Shown here: positions 23,757 to 32,163 of the stretch, one piece after another | Position numbering within the stretch: the first letter of the stretch is position 1 | Layout of the letters: every line of letters starts with the position of its first letter | Assembly: GCA_937902805.1 (NCBI GenBank) | Contig: CALEMB010000112.1 | Span: 1 to 34,166, forward strand | Length of the DNA: 34,166 nucleotides | From: an uncultured Bacteroidales bacterium | Lineage (GTDB): Bacteria; Bacteroidota; Bacteroidia; Bacteroidales; F082 | Direction: 5' to 3' | Notes under the pieces: generated by a model | The model's database searches: none | Seen by the model: only the letters and a program-made list of their open reading frames with translations | Told to the model about the DNA's origin: nothing | Position numbers and translations under genes: made by a program

Positions 23757-25040
23757 ATGCCAACAGCAATAGAATTCAACAATATCAGTAAATTATACCG
23801 CTTAGGTTTGGTTTCCAGCGGTACGTTAAGTAGCGACCTTCAAAGATGGTGGCAGATGAACATCTTGGGTAAGGAGGACCCTTTCCTAAAGGTGGGTTCA
23901 GTGAACGACCGTTCCAAGGCTGCCGACAGTGACTATGTTTGGGCTTTAAAGGACATTGACTTCAAGGTGGAACAAGGCGATGTAGTGGGTATCATCGGAA
24001 AGAATGGAGCCGGCAAGAGTACACTGCTGAAGTTGCTTTCGAAAGTGACAGCCCCTACTACAGGCACAATAAAGGCCCGTGGCCGTATCGCCAGCTTACT
24101 TGAAGTGGGTACCGGTTTTCATGGAGAAATGACGGGTCGGGAGAATATCTATATGAATGGCTCTATTTTGGGAATGAGTAAGCAGGAAATCAATGGCAAG
24201 ATTGATGAAATTATCGCATTCTCGGGTTGTGAACGCTATATTGACACACCAGTGAAGCGATACAGCTCGGGTATGACAGTGCGACTTGGTTTTGCCGTGG
24301 CTGCCCATCTCGACCCTGAAATTTTGGTGGTGGATGAGGTGCTTGCCGTAGGCGATGCCGAGTTCCAAAAGAAGGCCATCGGTAAGATGCAGGATGTGAG
24401 TAGAGGGGAAGGAAGGACTGTGTTATTTGTGAGCCATAATATGGTGAGCATTAGATCTTTATGTAAAACAGGCGTGCTTCTGGAGAATGGTAGTGTTAAG
24501 TTTATGGGAGAGGTTAATGATACCATTGACGAATATATGAAGTCAAATATTGCGGACTTTGAAGGGAAAAAGCTTTCTGATAGGCCTCGTGAAGGTCGTT
24601 GTACCGATCAAGTGCATTTCAACGACATTCAGTTTTTGGACGAACACGACAAATTTATTGAGCCGCATTGCGGTAAGTATTTGAAGGTTAGGGTGTTTTT
24701 TGATGTAAAAGAGTCTTGTAAGGATTGCAATATAGGGCTAGGGTTTAGGGATTTTTATGGAACCCCTATTATGTCTATGCCAACAGAACTGATTTTCAAT
24801 ATGCTGCCACTTTCGGCGGGTAGCCATTATGCCGATTGCATTATTTCCAAACTACCCCTGACTGAAAGTACTTATACAGTTGCCTTGTCTGCTGGAATCA
24901 AAGGAGAGTTTGCCGATTTCGTATTGAATGCTGCCACGATGAATGTCCAAGATGATGATTATTATAATGTCGGAAAAACTGTTGCAGGCCACTTGAAAGG
25001 TAAGATTGTCCTCTGTGATTACAAATGGGATGTGAATTGA
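23757..25040 (+). CDS. wzt: O-antigen ABC exporter ATPase Wzt with C-terminal glycan-binding domain
   Basis: The 427-residue protein has an ABC domain (about 1-250): Walker A GKNGAGKST (81-89), signature YSSGMTVRLGF (169-179), Walker B ILVVDEVLAVGD (189-200) and H-loop H227. The exporter-specific N-terminal stretch SKLYRLG...DLQRWWQMNILGKEDPF is present. Residues about 265-427 form a Wzt_C-like beta-sandwich (FNDIQFLDEHDKFIEP, LKVRVFFDVKES, YDFIL-type strands). In Escherichia coli O9a-type systems that domain recognises the capped non-reducing end before export. The matching cap in this locus is not obvious. Its permease partner is the wzm at 8380. Confidence 0.92.
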   Translation: MPTAIEFNNISKLYRLGLVSSGTLSSDLQRWWQMNILGKEDPFLKVGSVNDRSKAADSDYVWALKDIDFKVEQGDVVGIIGKNGAGKSTLLKLLSKVTAPTTGTIKARGRIASLLEVGTGFHGEMTGRENIYMNGSILGMSKQEINGKIDEIIAFSGCERYIDTPVKRYSSGMTVRLGFAVAAHLDPEILVVDEVLAVGDAEFQKKAIGKMQDVSRGEGRTVLFVSHNMVSIRSLCKTGVLLENGSVKFMGEVNDTIDEYMKSNIADFEGKKLSDRPREGRCTDQVHFNDIQFLDEHDKFIEPHCGKYLKVRVFFDVKESCKDCNIGLGFRDFYGTPIMSMPTELIFNMLPLSAGSHYADCIISKLPLTESTYTVALSAGIKGEFADFVLNAATMNVQDDDYYNVGKTVAGHLKGKIVLCDYKWDVN

Positions 25041-26191
25041 TGGATTTATATCGGGAAAAGGAACAGTGTTGCGGTTGTGGAGCATGTGTTCAGAAGTGCC
25101 CACGAAAATGCATTTCGTTTGTCCAGGACAAGGAGGGTTTTTTATACCCTTCTGTCAATCGCTCAAAATGTGTCAATTGTGGGATTTGCATTTCTGTTTG
25201 CCCATTCCATCATCCATCTGAGGATAGGATGCCTATCGAATCGTATGCGGCATATAATATTGATGAGAAAACGAGGCGAGAGAGTAGCAGTGGCGGTGTG
25301 TTCTCGTCATTGGCAAAAATCGTGTTGAGTGAAGGTGGGGTGGTTTTCGGTGCCATGTTTGATGAACATTGGAATGTTGTCCATGGTTATGTGGAGACAA
25401 TAGACGACCTTCCCAAATTGAGGGGTAGCAAATATGTTCAGAGCTTAGTGGGGAATGCTTATATGCTTGTTGAGCAATTTGTCAAGGAGGGGCGTCTCGT
25501 GCTCTTTTCGGGGACTCCTTGTCAAGTAGCAGGGTTAAAGAAGTATTTGGGAAAAGAGTATGAGAATCTGATTACGGTGGATTGTATTTGTCATGGAGTG
25601 CCAAGCCCGAAGATTTGGAAATGGTATTTGGATCTGGATAAGAGGCGCTCTGGGATTGTTGGTATAAGCTTCAGGAACAAGGATAACGGATGGAAAAGGT
25701 TTAATTTTGCTATTGATTATGGAAAAGACAACTGTTCGTTGAGGACTTATCATAGGGAAAACCCGTATATGATGGCTTTTTTAGACAATATGACATTGCG
25801 ACCAAGTTGTAGCTCATGCCAAGCAAAATCAGGGAGAAGCCATAGTGATGTGACGCTTGCTGATTTTTGGAATGTTGATAAAGTGGTGCAAGGTGTTGAT
25901 GATGACAAGGGAACGAGTTTGCTATTGGTGAATACGGTAAAGGGTATGAGAGTGTTGGAGCAAGTGCATGATGTCGTCTCACATGAAGTTGATTTCAAGC
26001 AAGCGGTTCAGTTCAATAAGGCTTGGGGAGAGTCGTTCCTCATGCATCCTGATAGAGAATTGTTTTTCTCTTCATATCACAAGCATAAGAAGGATTTTGA
26101 GGCTTTCGTAAAAATGCCTCAAAGGAATGTGGGTTTGTGGAAAAGATTGAAGCGACAAATAAGGTCTATGTTGAACAAGGTGAAGAAATGA
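25040..26191 (+). CDS. FrhB-like iron-sulfur protein paired with a pyruvyltransferase
   Basis: The 383-residue protein is a paralogue of the one at 11234. Two 4Fe-4S motifs (C10-C13-C16-C20 and C44-C47-C50-C54) precede FrhB-family blocks: ESSSGGVFSSLAK, RGSKYVQSLVGNAYM, LFSGTPCQVAGLKKYLG, DCICHGVPSPKIW and SHSDVTLADFW. Here it directly precedes a polysaccharide pyruvyltransferase, the usual pairing, which suggests a redox role linked to the pyruvylated or related residue. I chose the ATG at 25040 (TGATG overlap with wzt); an ATG 15 bases upstream would lie inside wzt. Cofactor F420 is not expected in this phylum. Confidence 0.82.
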   Translation: MDLYREKEQCCGCGACVQKCPRKCISFVQDKEGFLYPSVNRSKCVNCGICISVCPFHHPSEDRMPIESYAAYNIDEKTRRESSSGGVFSSLAKIVLSEGGVVFGAMFDEHWNVVHGYVETIDDLPKLRGSKYVQSLVGNAYMLVEQFVKEGRLVLFSGTPCQVAGLKKYLGKEYENLITVDCICHGVPSPKIWKWYLDLDKRRSGIVGISFRNKDNGWKRFNFAIDYGKDNCSLRTYHRENPYMMAFLDNMTLRPSCSSCQAKSGRSHSDVTLADFWNVDKVVQGVDDDKGTSLLLVNTVKGMRVLEQVHDVVSHEVDFKQAVQFNKAWGESFLMHPDRELFFSSYHKHKKDFEAFVKMPQRNVGLWKRLKRQIRSMLNKVKK

Positions 26192-27321
26192 GAATAGCAG
26201 TCATTACTTTTTTCCAATCCCAAGACAGCTATGGGCAGCTTTTGCAGTGTTATGCGCTGCAAAAGGTGCTTCGCCAATTAGGACACAAACCTTATTTGAT
26301 ACGATATGGCTTCCATCAAAAGTTTTTCCATTGGCTGAAAGCGGAGAATTTTTTCACCAACGGAGGTCTTCGGATGACGTATCAACAATTCAAGAAATGG
26401 CTCCGGTCTCGAAAAGACACATCGGAGAGGGGTTTTGATACTTTTAGAAAAGAGCATTTGATTAAATCGCTACGCTGTTATAATTCTTTGGCTGAGTTGC
26501 AACAACATCCTCCAAAAGCAAGGTGTTACATTACCGGTAGCGACCAAGTGTGGGCGCAATTGCTTTCTATCGACGACAATAAGAGTTTTTTCTTGGATTT
26601 TGGACCACAAAATGTGAAGAGGATAGCCTATGCTTCTAGTTTTGCAGTTAATGATTACCCTTCGGAGTTGAAAGGAGAACTGGCTGAGCAATTAAGAAGA
26701 TTCGATGCTATCAGTGTTCGGGAACAATCGGGGGTGAGGATTTGTAAGGAATTAGGCTATGAGGCTAGTCTTGTGTTAGATCCTACATTGTTATTGGCGG
26801 CTGAGCAATACAAAAATTTGAAAAAGGAACCTTCGATTTCCAATTATTGCTTTGTCTATCAAGTGAATGTTTCATCCAAAGAGGAGTTGTATTGGGATGT
26901 GTTCGCTGATTATAATAGAAAAAAAGATTTTGTGACGGTGGCCACCTTTGCGAATCCCATTTATGATATAGACATGGAGTTTCTTGCTGGGGCGCGATAC
27001 GTGAACCCTTCAATTGAACTTTGGTTAGGGTATATTTGCAATGCATCGTATGTGTTGACCTCTTCTTTCCATGGTGTGGCCTTTTCACTTCTCTTTCACA
27101 AGCCATTTGCTGTTTGTTTGAGGAAAGAAGGCCTCTTTGCAGGTAATGACCGGGTAATTACATTATTGGAAATGCTGAATCTTTCGGATAGAGTGATGCA
27201 AGATGGAAAGGGAGCGGAAGATATCATTGAGAAACCGATAGATTGGGAGAAAGTGGATGCTGTTTTGAGTCAAAAAAGGAACGAGTCCTTGGCTTTTCTT
27301 AATAATAGCATTGGGAGATGA
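26188..27321 (+). CDS. polysaccharide pyruvyltransferase family protein
   Basis: The 377-residue protein belongs to PF04230. It has RIAVITFFQSQDSYGQLLQCYALQKVL, the YITGSDQVWAQ block, IAYASSFAV, AISVREQSGV, LVLDPTLLL and the C-terminal TSSFHGVAFSLLFHKPF, all in family order. Members transfer pyruvate from phosphoenolpyruvate to form ketals on sugars such as galactose or mannose, though some act otherwise. I chose the ATG at 26188, which overlaps the previous stop (ATGA); its own stop overlaps the next start in the same way. Confidence 0.86.
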   Translation: MRIAVITFFQSQDSYGQLLQCYALQKVLRQLGHKPYLIRYGFHQKFFHWLKAENFFTNGGLRMTYQQFKKWLRSRKDTSERGFDTFRKEHLIKSLRCYNSLAELQQHPPKARCYITGSDQVWAQLLSIDDNKSFFLDFGPQNVKRIAYASSFAVNDYPSELKGELAEQLRRFDAISVREQSGVRICKELGYEASLVLDPTLLLAAEQYKNLKKEPSISNYCFVYQVNVSSKEELYWDVFADYNRKKDFVTVATFANPIYDIDMEFLAGARYVNPSIELWLGYICNASYVLTSSFHGVAFSLLFHKPFAVCLRKEGLFAGNDRVITLLEMLNLSDRVMQDGKGAEDIIEKPIDWEKVDAVLSQKRNESLAFLNNSIGR

Positions 27322-28562
27322 AGATACTGCATATTTCAACGTCTGATTTCGGTGGGGCAGGCCTGTGCGCGCTCAGGATTTGCCAATCGTTGTTGGATTT
27401 GGGAGTTGACAGCAAGATGCTGGTGGCACGGAAGTTATCTGATGAACCATTTGTCTCCAAGGCGACGGAATCAGGGAAGAACAGTTTTGTTCCTTCAAAA
27501 AACAGGATAGTTCGCAAGATCCAAAAGGAATTGAGGCAAAAAGGGTATGGGTTGACAATTTTGGAAAGGTATCAAAGAGAGGTGGCATGCTTACAGGATA
27601 AGGCGTTATTTACATTCCCTATCAGTAAGTATGATTTGGCGAAGCATCCTTTGGTCAAGGAGGCGGACATTATCCATCTTCATTGGGTAGCCAATTTTAT
27701 AGATTATCCTACTTTCTTCCCTAATGTTGAAAGGCCTATTGTTTGGACCATTCACGATGAGAATATTGGTTATGGAGGATTCCATTACAAAAAGGCCCGA
27801 GATGAGCATTATTCAAAGTGCCAATCAATTGAGGATGAAATGTTGACAATAAAGCAATTGGCTTTGTCTCAAGCTAAAAGCGATATTTATCCTGTGGCCA
27901 TTTCGGAGGTGATGGAGTCGTATTGTAACCAGGTGCCAATGCTTGAAAAATATCCCATTACGCTTATTCATAATGGTGTGAATGTGACTAGTTTTTCCCC
28001 GATTGACAAGGAAATTGCGAGAAAAACTTATGGCATTCCACAAGATCGTTTGGTATTCGCTTTTTGTGCACAGTCCTTACAAGACCCGAGGAAAGGATTA
28101 AAGGAATTGATAAGTGCATTGGAACAATTGAAAATGGAGAATGTCACCTTGATTTGTGCAGGAGACGAAGAGGCTCCAATAGGGCCATCCACAATCGATA
28201 TTGTGAAGGTAGGAGTGATTAATGATGAGAAATCATTGTCGGTTTTTTATTCTTGTGCAGACTTTTTTGTTTTGTCTTCTTTTGAAGAGTCTTTTGGCCA
28301 AACCCCCTTGGAAGCCATGGCTTGTGGTGTTCCCGTAATTGCCTTCCCCTGTGGCGTGACCAAGGAACTAATCAATGAAGCCAATGGGATAAGGTGTAAG
28401 GAATTCACTGTTGAATCTCTTGTTGAAGGTATTAAAGCCGCTATGGGTGGACAATACGATGGAGAAACGATAAGGAGAGATGTAATAGAACGGTTCTCAT
28501 ACGAGCGAATCGGAAAGCAGTATTTGGAATTATATAAGAGTATATTGGAGAAAGTATCATGA
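27318..28562 (+). CDS. family 4 glycosyltransferase
   Basis: The 414-residue GT-B protein begins MKILHISTSDFGGAGLCALRI, has DIIHLHWVANFIDYP and WTIHDEN in the N-terminal domain, and LVFAFCAQSLQDPRKGLKELI plus the donor-site motif SSFEESFGQTPLEAMACGVPVIAF (E-x7-E type) in the C-terminal domain. It is a retaining, NDP-sugar-dependent enzyme of the WcaL/RfaG kind. The stop overlaps the start of a broken GT2 gene (ATGA). Confidence 0.88.
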   Translation: MKILHISTSDFGGAGLCALRICQSLLDLGVDSKMLVARKLSDEPFVSKATESGKNSFVPSKNRIVRKIQKELRQKGYGLTILERYQREVACLQDKALFTFPISKYDLAKHPLVKEADIIHLHWVANFIDYPTFFPNVERPIVWTIHDENIGYGGFHYKKARDEHYSKCQSIEDEMLTIKQLALSQAKSDIYPVAISEVMESYCNQVPMLEKYPITLIHNGVNVTSFSPIDKEIARKTYGIPQDRLVFAFCAQSLQDPRKGLKELISALEQLKMENVTLICAGDEEAPIGPSTIDIVKVGVINDEKSLSVFYSCADFFVLSSFEESFGQTPLEAMACGVPVIAFPCGVTKELINEANGIRCKEFTVESLVEGIKAAMGGQYDGETIRRDVIERFSYERIGKQYLELYKSILEKVS

Positions 28563-28648
28563 AGCTTTCCATCATTACCATCAACTATAATGATTGCGAA
28601 GGTCTAAAAAAGACTACCAATAGCGTTGTTGCCAAACTTTCCAATTGA
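28559..28648 (+). pseudogene. 5' remnant of a family 2 glycosyltransferase gene
   Basis: The ATG overlaps the GT4 stop and encodes 29 residues, MKLSIITINYNDCEGLKKT and then NSVV, before leaving homology and stopping at 28646-28648. The intact GT2 gene at 29355 begins MRLSIITINYNDCNGLKKT; the first 60 or so bases of both are similar but not identical (roughly three quarters by eye). The rest of this gene has been lost and replaced by the acetyltransferase gene that follows. Confidence 0.8.
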
Positions 28649-28655
28649 AACTGTT

Positions 28656-29312
28656 ATGATTAAAAAAGTGTTAAGAAAGTTTTTTTTGCGTTTAAACAAA
28701 TATAAAAAGCAAAAGAGCATTAATAGATTAATGTTGTCATTGCCTAACTTATGCTGTAAGTACGAGAATCTTTTACAGAACAAGGTGGTTGATTATGGAA
28801 CGGGCAATTCTTTGATAATTGAAGAAGGGGGTTCGCTGACGAACTGTAACGTTTCTTTTTATGGTACAAACTGCATATTGCATATAGGGAAAAATGTAGC
28901 ACTCAGTGATAATGATTTTTGGTTTGAGGATGATGGGGGAAGTATTGTCATAGGAGATGGCACTACGACCGAATCCGGCTGTAAATTTGCTTCTTGTGAG
29001 GGAAAAAGAATAGAAATCGGTAGGGATTGTATGTTTAGTCATGATATTGATGTCCGTAACACGGACTCTCATTCCATATTGAATGAAAAAGGCGAAAGGA
29101 TTAATCCGTCAGCCGATATCACAATTGGTGAGCATGTTTGGGTAGGTGTCAGAAGTACGATATTAAAAGGGAGTGTCATTCCGTCAAACACGATTGTAGC
29201 GGCTCAAAGTTTGGTGACCAATTCTTTAAAAGCATCCGAACATACTTTGATAGCAGGGATTCCAGCAGAAGTTAGAAAAACTAACATCAGTTGGACGAGA
29301 GAGAGATTATAG
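28656..29312 (+). CDS. left-handed beta-helix O-acetyltransferase
   Basis: The 218-residue protein has a basic N-terminus (MIKKVLRKFFLRLNKYKKQK), then hexapeptide-like repeats (LIIEEGGSLTNCNVSF, LHIGKNVALSDN, IVIGDGTTTESGCKF, IEIGRDCMFSHDIDV). It ends with ITIGEHVWVGVRSTILKGSVIPSNTIVAAQSLVTNS and AGIPAEVRK. RNTDSHSI carries the histidine expected in the active site. It resembles capsular acetyltransferases of the WcaF/NodL superfamily. I chose the ATG at 28656; a TTG 30 bases upstream lies inside the glycosyltransferase remnant. It separates that remnant from the intact GT2 gene. Confidence 0.78.
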   Translation: MIKKVLRKFFLRLNKYKKQKSINRLMLSLPNLCCKYENLLQNKVVDYGTGNSLIIEEGGSLTNCNVSFYGTNCILHIGKNVALSDNDFWFEDDGGSIVIGDGTTTESGCKFASCEGKRIEIGRDCMFSHDIDVRNTDSHSILNEKGERINPSADITIGEHVWVGVRSTILKGSVIPSNTIVAAQSLVTNSLKASEHTLIAGIPAEVRKTNISWTRERL

Positions 29313-29354
29313 TTCAAATTTGGTAATAGGAATTATTGTTTTCGATTAGTTTTT

Positions 29355-30167
29355 ATGCGTCTTTCCATCATTACCATCAATTATAACGATTGCAATGGCC
29401 TCAAAAAGACCATTGACAGCGTAGTCTCACAAACCTTCAAGGATTTTGAGTGGATTGTGATTGATGGCGGTTCTACTGACGGCAGCCGAGATCTGATTGA
29501 ACGATTTGCTGATTGTTTCGCATATTGGGTAAGTGAACCTGATACGGGAGTGTATAATGCAATGAATAAGGGGATCAAGATTGCAAAGGGTGAGTATATA
29601 CAGTTCTTGAATAGTGGAGATTGGCTTTATGATGAGACGGTACTGGAAAGGGTGTTTTCAAGAAATGATAAAGAGGATATAATATTCGCAAGTAAGCATG
29701 TTTTCTACTATCAAGACGGAACGACAAGCGTTTGTGAACGGGAGTATGGAAACTATTTTACGCCGTTTAATCTTATTCATCAGAACATAAATCATCAATC
29801 GGCTTTTATTAAGAAAGAATTGTTTGAAAAATACGGGTATTATGATGAGACATACAGTATAATTGCGGATAGGAAATTCTTTTTTGAAACGATTCTGCTG
29901 CATGATGCATCAACGGCAATGTTGGATTTTATAATAGTTTATTTCGGGGCGGAAGGGCTTAGTAGTACCATTGATTCTTCAAAGGAAAAGGAAAGGCTAT
30001 TGTGTGAATACTTGCCTAAGCGATCGGTGGATGATTATTATGAATGGTTAAGTAGAAAGGGCTACATAAACGACCATCAACACGAAATAGATGTTTATTC
30101 CGTATTACGAAAACATAAATTGTTAAGGAAGGTCATGCATTTTTTCTATAAGTGTTACAAAAGATAA
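29355..30167 (+). CDS. family 2 glycosyltransferase (WcaA-like)
   Basis: The 270-residue protein has RLSIITINYNDCNGLKKTIDSV, EWIVIDGGSTDGS, SEPDTGVYNAMNKGI and FLNSGDWLYD (N-S-G-D in the metal position), the signature of the colanic-acid WcaA/WcaE group. NHQSAFIKKELF and IIADRKFF complete the core. It is complete and preceded by a 42-base gap without a clear promoter. Its beginning is echoed by the broken copy at 28559. Confidence 0.87.
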   Translation: MRLSIITINYNDCNGLKKTIDSVVSQTFKDFEWIVIDGGSTDGSRDLIERFADCFAYWVSEPDTGVYNAMNKGIKIAKGEYIQFLNSGDWLYDETVLERVFSRNDKEDIIFASKHVFYYQDGTTSVCEREYGNYFTPFNLIHQNINHQSAFIKKELFEKYGYYDETYSIIADRKFFFETILLHDASTAMLDFIIVYFGAEGLSSTIDSSKEKERLLCEYLPKRSVDDYYEWLSRKGYINDHQHEIDVYSVLRKHKLLRKVMHFFYKCYKR

Positions 30168-30176
30168 TAGAAGCCA

Positions 30177-31142
30177 ATGGGTTTGCTGAAATACATAAAG
30201 AATCATATCTGGCATGATAGGAATACGAGAAGTTCTCTTGATCAAGCTCAGCATAAACTGAATAGGATACAGTCGGTTTTGGATGAGATGGTGTCTCAAA
30301 ACCGTATGGACTATTTAAGGGATAAGACCTTGAATTCTCATGAATCTGGTATTTCTGATGAGAAATGCTGTGAAAGTGAGTTGGTAGTTTCTTTGACCAC
30401 CTTCGGAAAACGCATTTATGATGTGTATCTCGCCATCGAGTCCATCATGCAAGGATCGGTAAAGCCTAACCGAATCGTTCTATGGCTGTCGGAAGAAGAG
30501 TTTAAGGGGAAGCCATTGCCGAGAACACTTGAATTACAAAAGAAAAGAGGGCTGCAGGTAGAGTATTGCGAAGATATTCGTTCATATAAAAAACTAATAC
30601 CTACTCTAAAGTTGTATCCTGATTCTTGCATCATAACTATAGACGATGATGTCATGTGTGTATTTGATGTTGTTGAACGATTGCTGAATAGCCATTTGAA
30701 TCATCCTAATGCAGTCTGCGCATGTAGGATGCATGAAGTGAAGTTGGATGGAAATGGGAGACTAAAAGGATACTTGGATTGGAATTGGGATATTGTCAAA
30801 TGTGACAAGGCTTCTTCATTGTTGTTCCCGACGGGGGTTGGTGGAGTGTTATACCCCCCTCATTGTTTGCCTGACGAAGTGCTCAATGAGAAAGTGTTCA
30901 TGTCCATTTGCCCGTATGCCGATGATGTTTGGTTTTATGCCATGGAATTGATGCATGGTACACCTGCGGTTAAAACTTATACGGGAAAGAAGTATTATTT
31001 TGTGGACATTCCTTCATATGCCATCAATTCGTTGTCAGCTCAAAATACAAATGCGGCCAATTGTAGGAATGATGTTCAAATCAAGGCGGTTTTTGATAAG
31101 TATCAACTATATTCCAAATTGACTGATGCAAGCGAAAGATAG
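30177..31142 (+). CDS. GT-A-like glycosyltransferase of an uncommon family
   Basis: The 321-residue protein starts with a basic, coiled-coil-prone segment (to about residue 45). A GT-A-like core follows: ELVVSLTTFGKRIYDVYLAIESIMQG, IVLWLSEEEFKG, CIITIDDDVMC (D156-D158 as metal site) and YADDVWFYAMELM. I recognise this pattern from Bacteroidota and Campylobacterota polysaccharide loci but cannot name a sugar. It overlaps the next gene by 17 bases. Confidence 0.72.
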   Translation: MGLLKYIKNHIWHDRNTRSSLDQAQHKLNRIQSVLDEMVSQNRMDYLRDKTLNSHESGISDEKCCESELVVSLTTFGKRIYDVYLAIESIMQGSVKPNRIVLWLSEEEFKGKPLPRTLELQKKRGLQVEYCEDIRSYKKLIPTLKLYPDSCIITIDDDVMCVFDVVERLLNSHLNHPNAVCACRMHEVKLDGNGRLKGYLDWNWDIVKCDKASSLLFPTGVGGVLYPPHCLPDEVLNEKVFMSICPYADDVWFYAMELMHGTPAVKTYTGKKYYFVDIPSYAINSLSAQNTNAANCRNDVQIKAVFDKYQLYSKLTDASER

Positions 31143-32148
31143 TATTGAATGTCTGGTTTATCGGAGCCCATTTCGGCTCAAAAAAGCTTGGGACCGCTTG
31201 TATGCCAACGGGTACTACACCCCTTTTCAGGCATGGCGACTGAATTGGGTTTGGTCTTTGGTGTATGGATTGAAAGGTGCGCGACGGAAATACAAGCCGT
31301 TGTTCTATTATTTCCAAGATACAGAAAACACGGAGAATGAGTGTATAATCCCAGTGCTTGTTGATAAGAAGCGAAGGTTGTTGGCAAACTATTCCCAATT
31401 TGGCCCTGTCGACTATTATGATGCCATCTGCTCCACGCGCGATGGAGAATTCCTCCGCAGATGTATGTCGGAATTGATGAAAGAATACAAGGGATATTCG
31501 CTGAATTTCGAAAACGTGAATGAAAGCTCGGCTCTGTGCCAAGTTTTGATGGAGTGTGATAGAACAGAAGCTCCATGCGTTAGAATCAAATTCCAATCGG
31601 CAGATTATGATGCGTATAACCAATCGCTTTCGAAGCACCAGAGTCTGAACTTACGGACACGTTACAATAAACTGCAGAGATTAGGTTTGCCGTTCAATGT
31701 GGTAAAATACGACGCCCAAAACAAGATTCCTAGAAGCGTCCATCGGAAATGCATGAAAATGTACGAGGTTCGTTGCGCAATGAAAAACGGATACAAGAGT
31801 GGACCGCTCTCCAAAGTGGCGGCATATAGGGATAGGGTAACTAACTTGATAGATCTTTTGGCTATGGGTGAGGGTAATGCCGTTTTTGTTGCCTTTGTCA
31901 ATGGAGTCCCCGCTGGCTATATGGTCTGCTTTTATGATTTACATCGTCCAATTGTTTATGTGCCGAGATTAACGGTCAATGCCGATTTCATGCGTTATGG
32001 TGCAGGTATCTTGATGCTGAACGATACGATAAAGATATTGCTTAAAGAAGGAATTGAGATTTTGGATTTGACGCGAGGCGACGAACCGTATAAGTTTTCC
32101 ATGGGTGGTACTGTGCACAACAACTACACCTTCCGAAAGGCTCTCTAA
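31126..32148 (+). CDS. GNAT/FemAB-like acyltransferase
   Basis: The 340-residue protein resembles the CelD/BioF2-like acetyltransferase group (PF13480). The C-terminal half holds LRTRYNKLQRLG, AVFVAFVNGVPAGYMVCFYD, YVPRLTVNADFMRYGAGILMLNDTIKILLKEGIEILDLTRGDEPYKFSMGG, the typical end of a GNAT domain. In surface-glycan loci such proteins may acylate an amino sugar or transfer an aminoacyl group, for example from aminoacyl-tRNA as FemAB enzymes do. P. gingivalis A-LPS linker contains an N-seryl sugar, so an aminoacyl role here is conceivable but unproven. Confidence 0.68.
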   Translation: MQAKDSIECLVYRSPFRLKKAWDRLYANGYYTPFQAWRLNWVWSLVYGLKGARRKYKPLFYYFQDTENTENECIIPVLVDKKRRLLANYSQFGPVDYYDAICSTRDGEFLRRCMSELMKEYKGYSLNFENVNESSALCQVLMECDRTEAPCVRIKFQSADYDAYNQSLSKHQSLNLRTRYNKLQRLGLPFNVVKYDAQNKIPRSVHRKCMKMYEVRCAMKNGYKSGPLSKVAAYRDRVTNLIDLLAMGEGNAVFVAFVNGVPAGYMVCFYDLHRPIVYVPRLTVNADFMRYGAGILMLNDTIKILLKEGIEILDLTRGDEPYKFSMGGTVHNNYTFRKAL

Positions 32149-32163
32149 TGTAAGGTTGATCAT

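Noticed and set aside
11224..29354. Insertion sequence or transposon explaining the duplicated gene starts
   Set aside because: No transposase, integrase, terminal inverted repeats or short target-site duplications found around either site.
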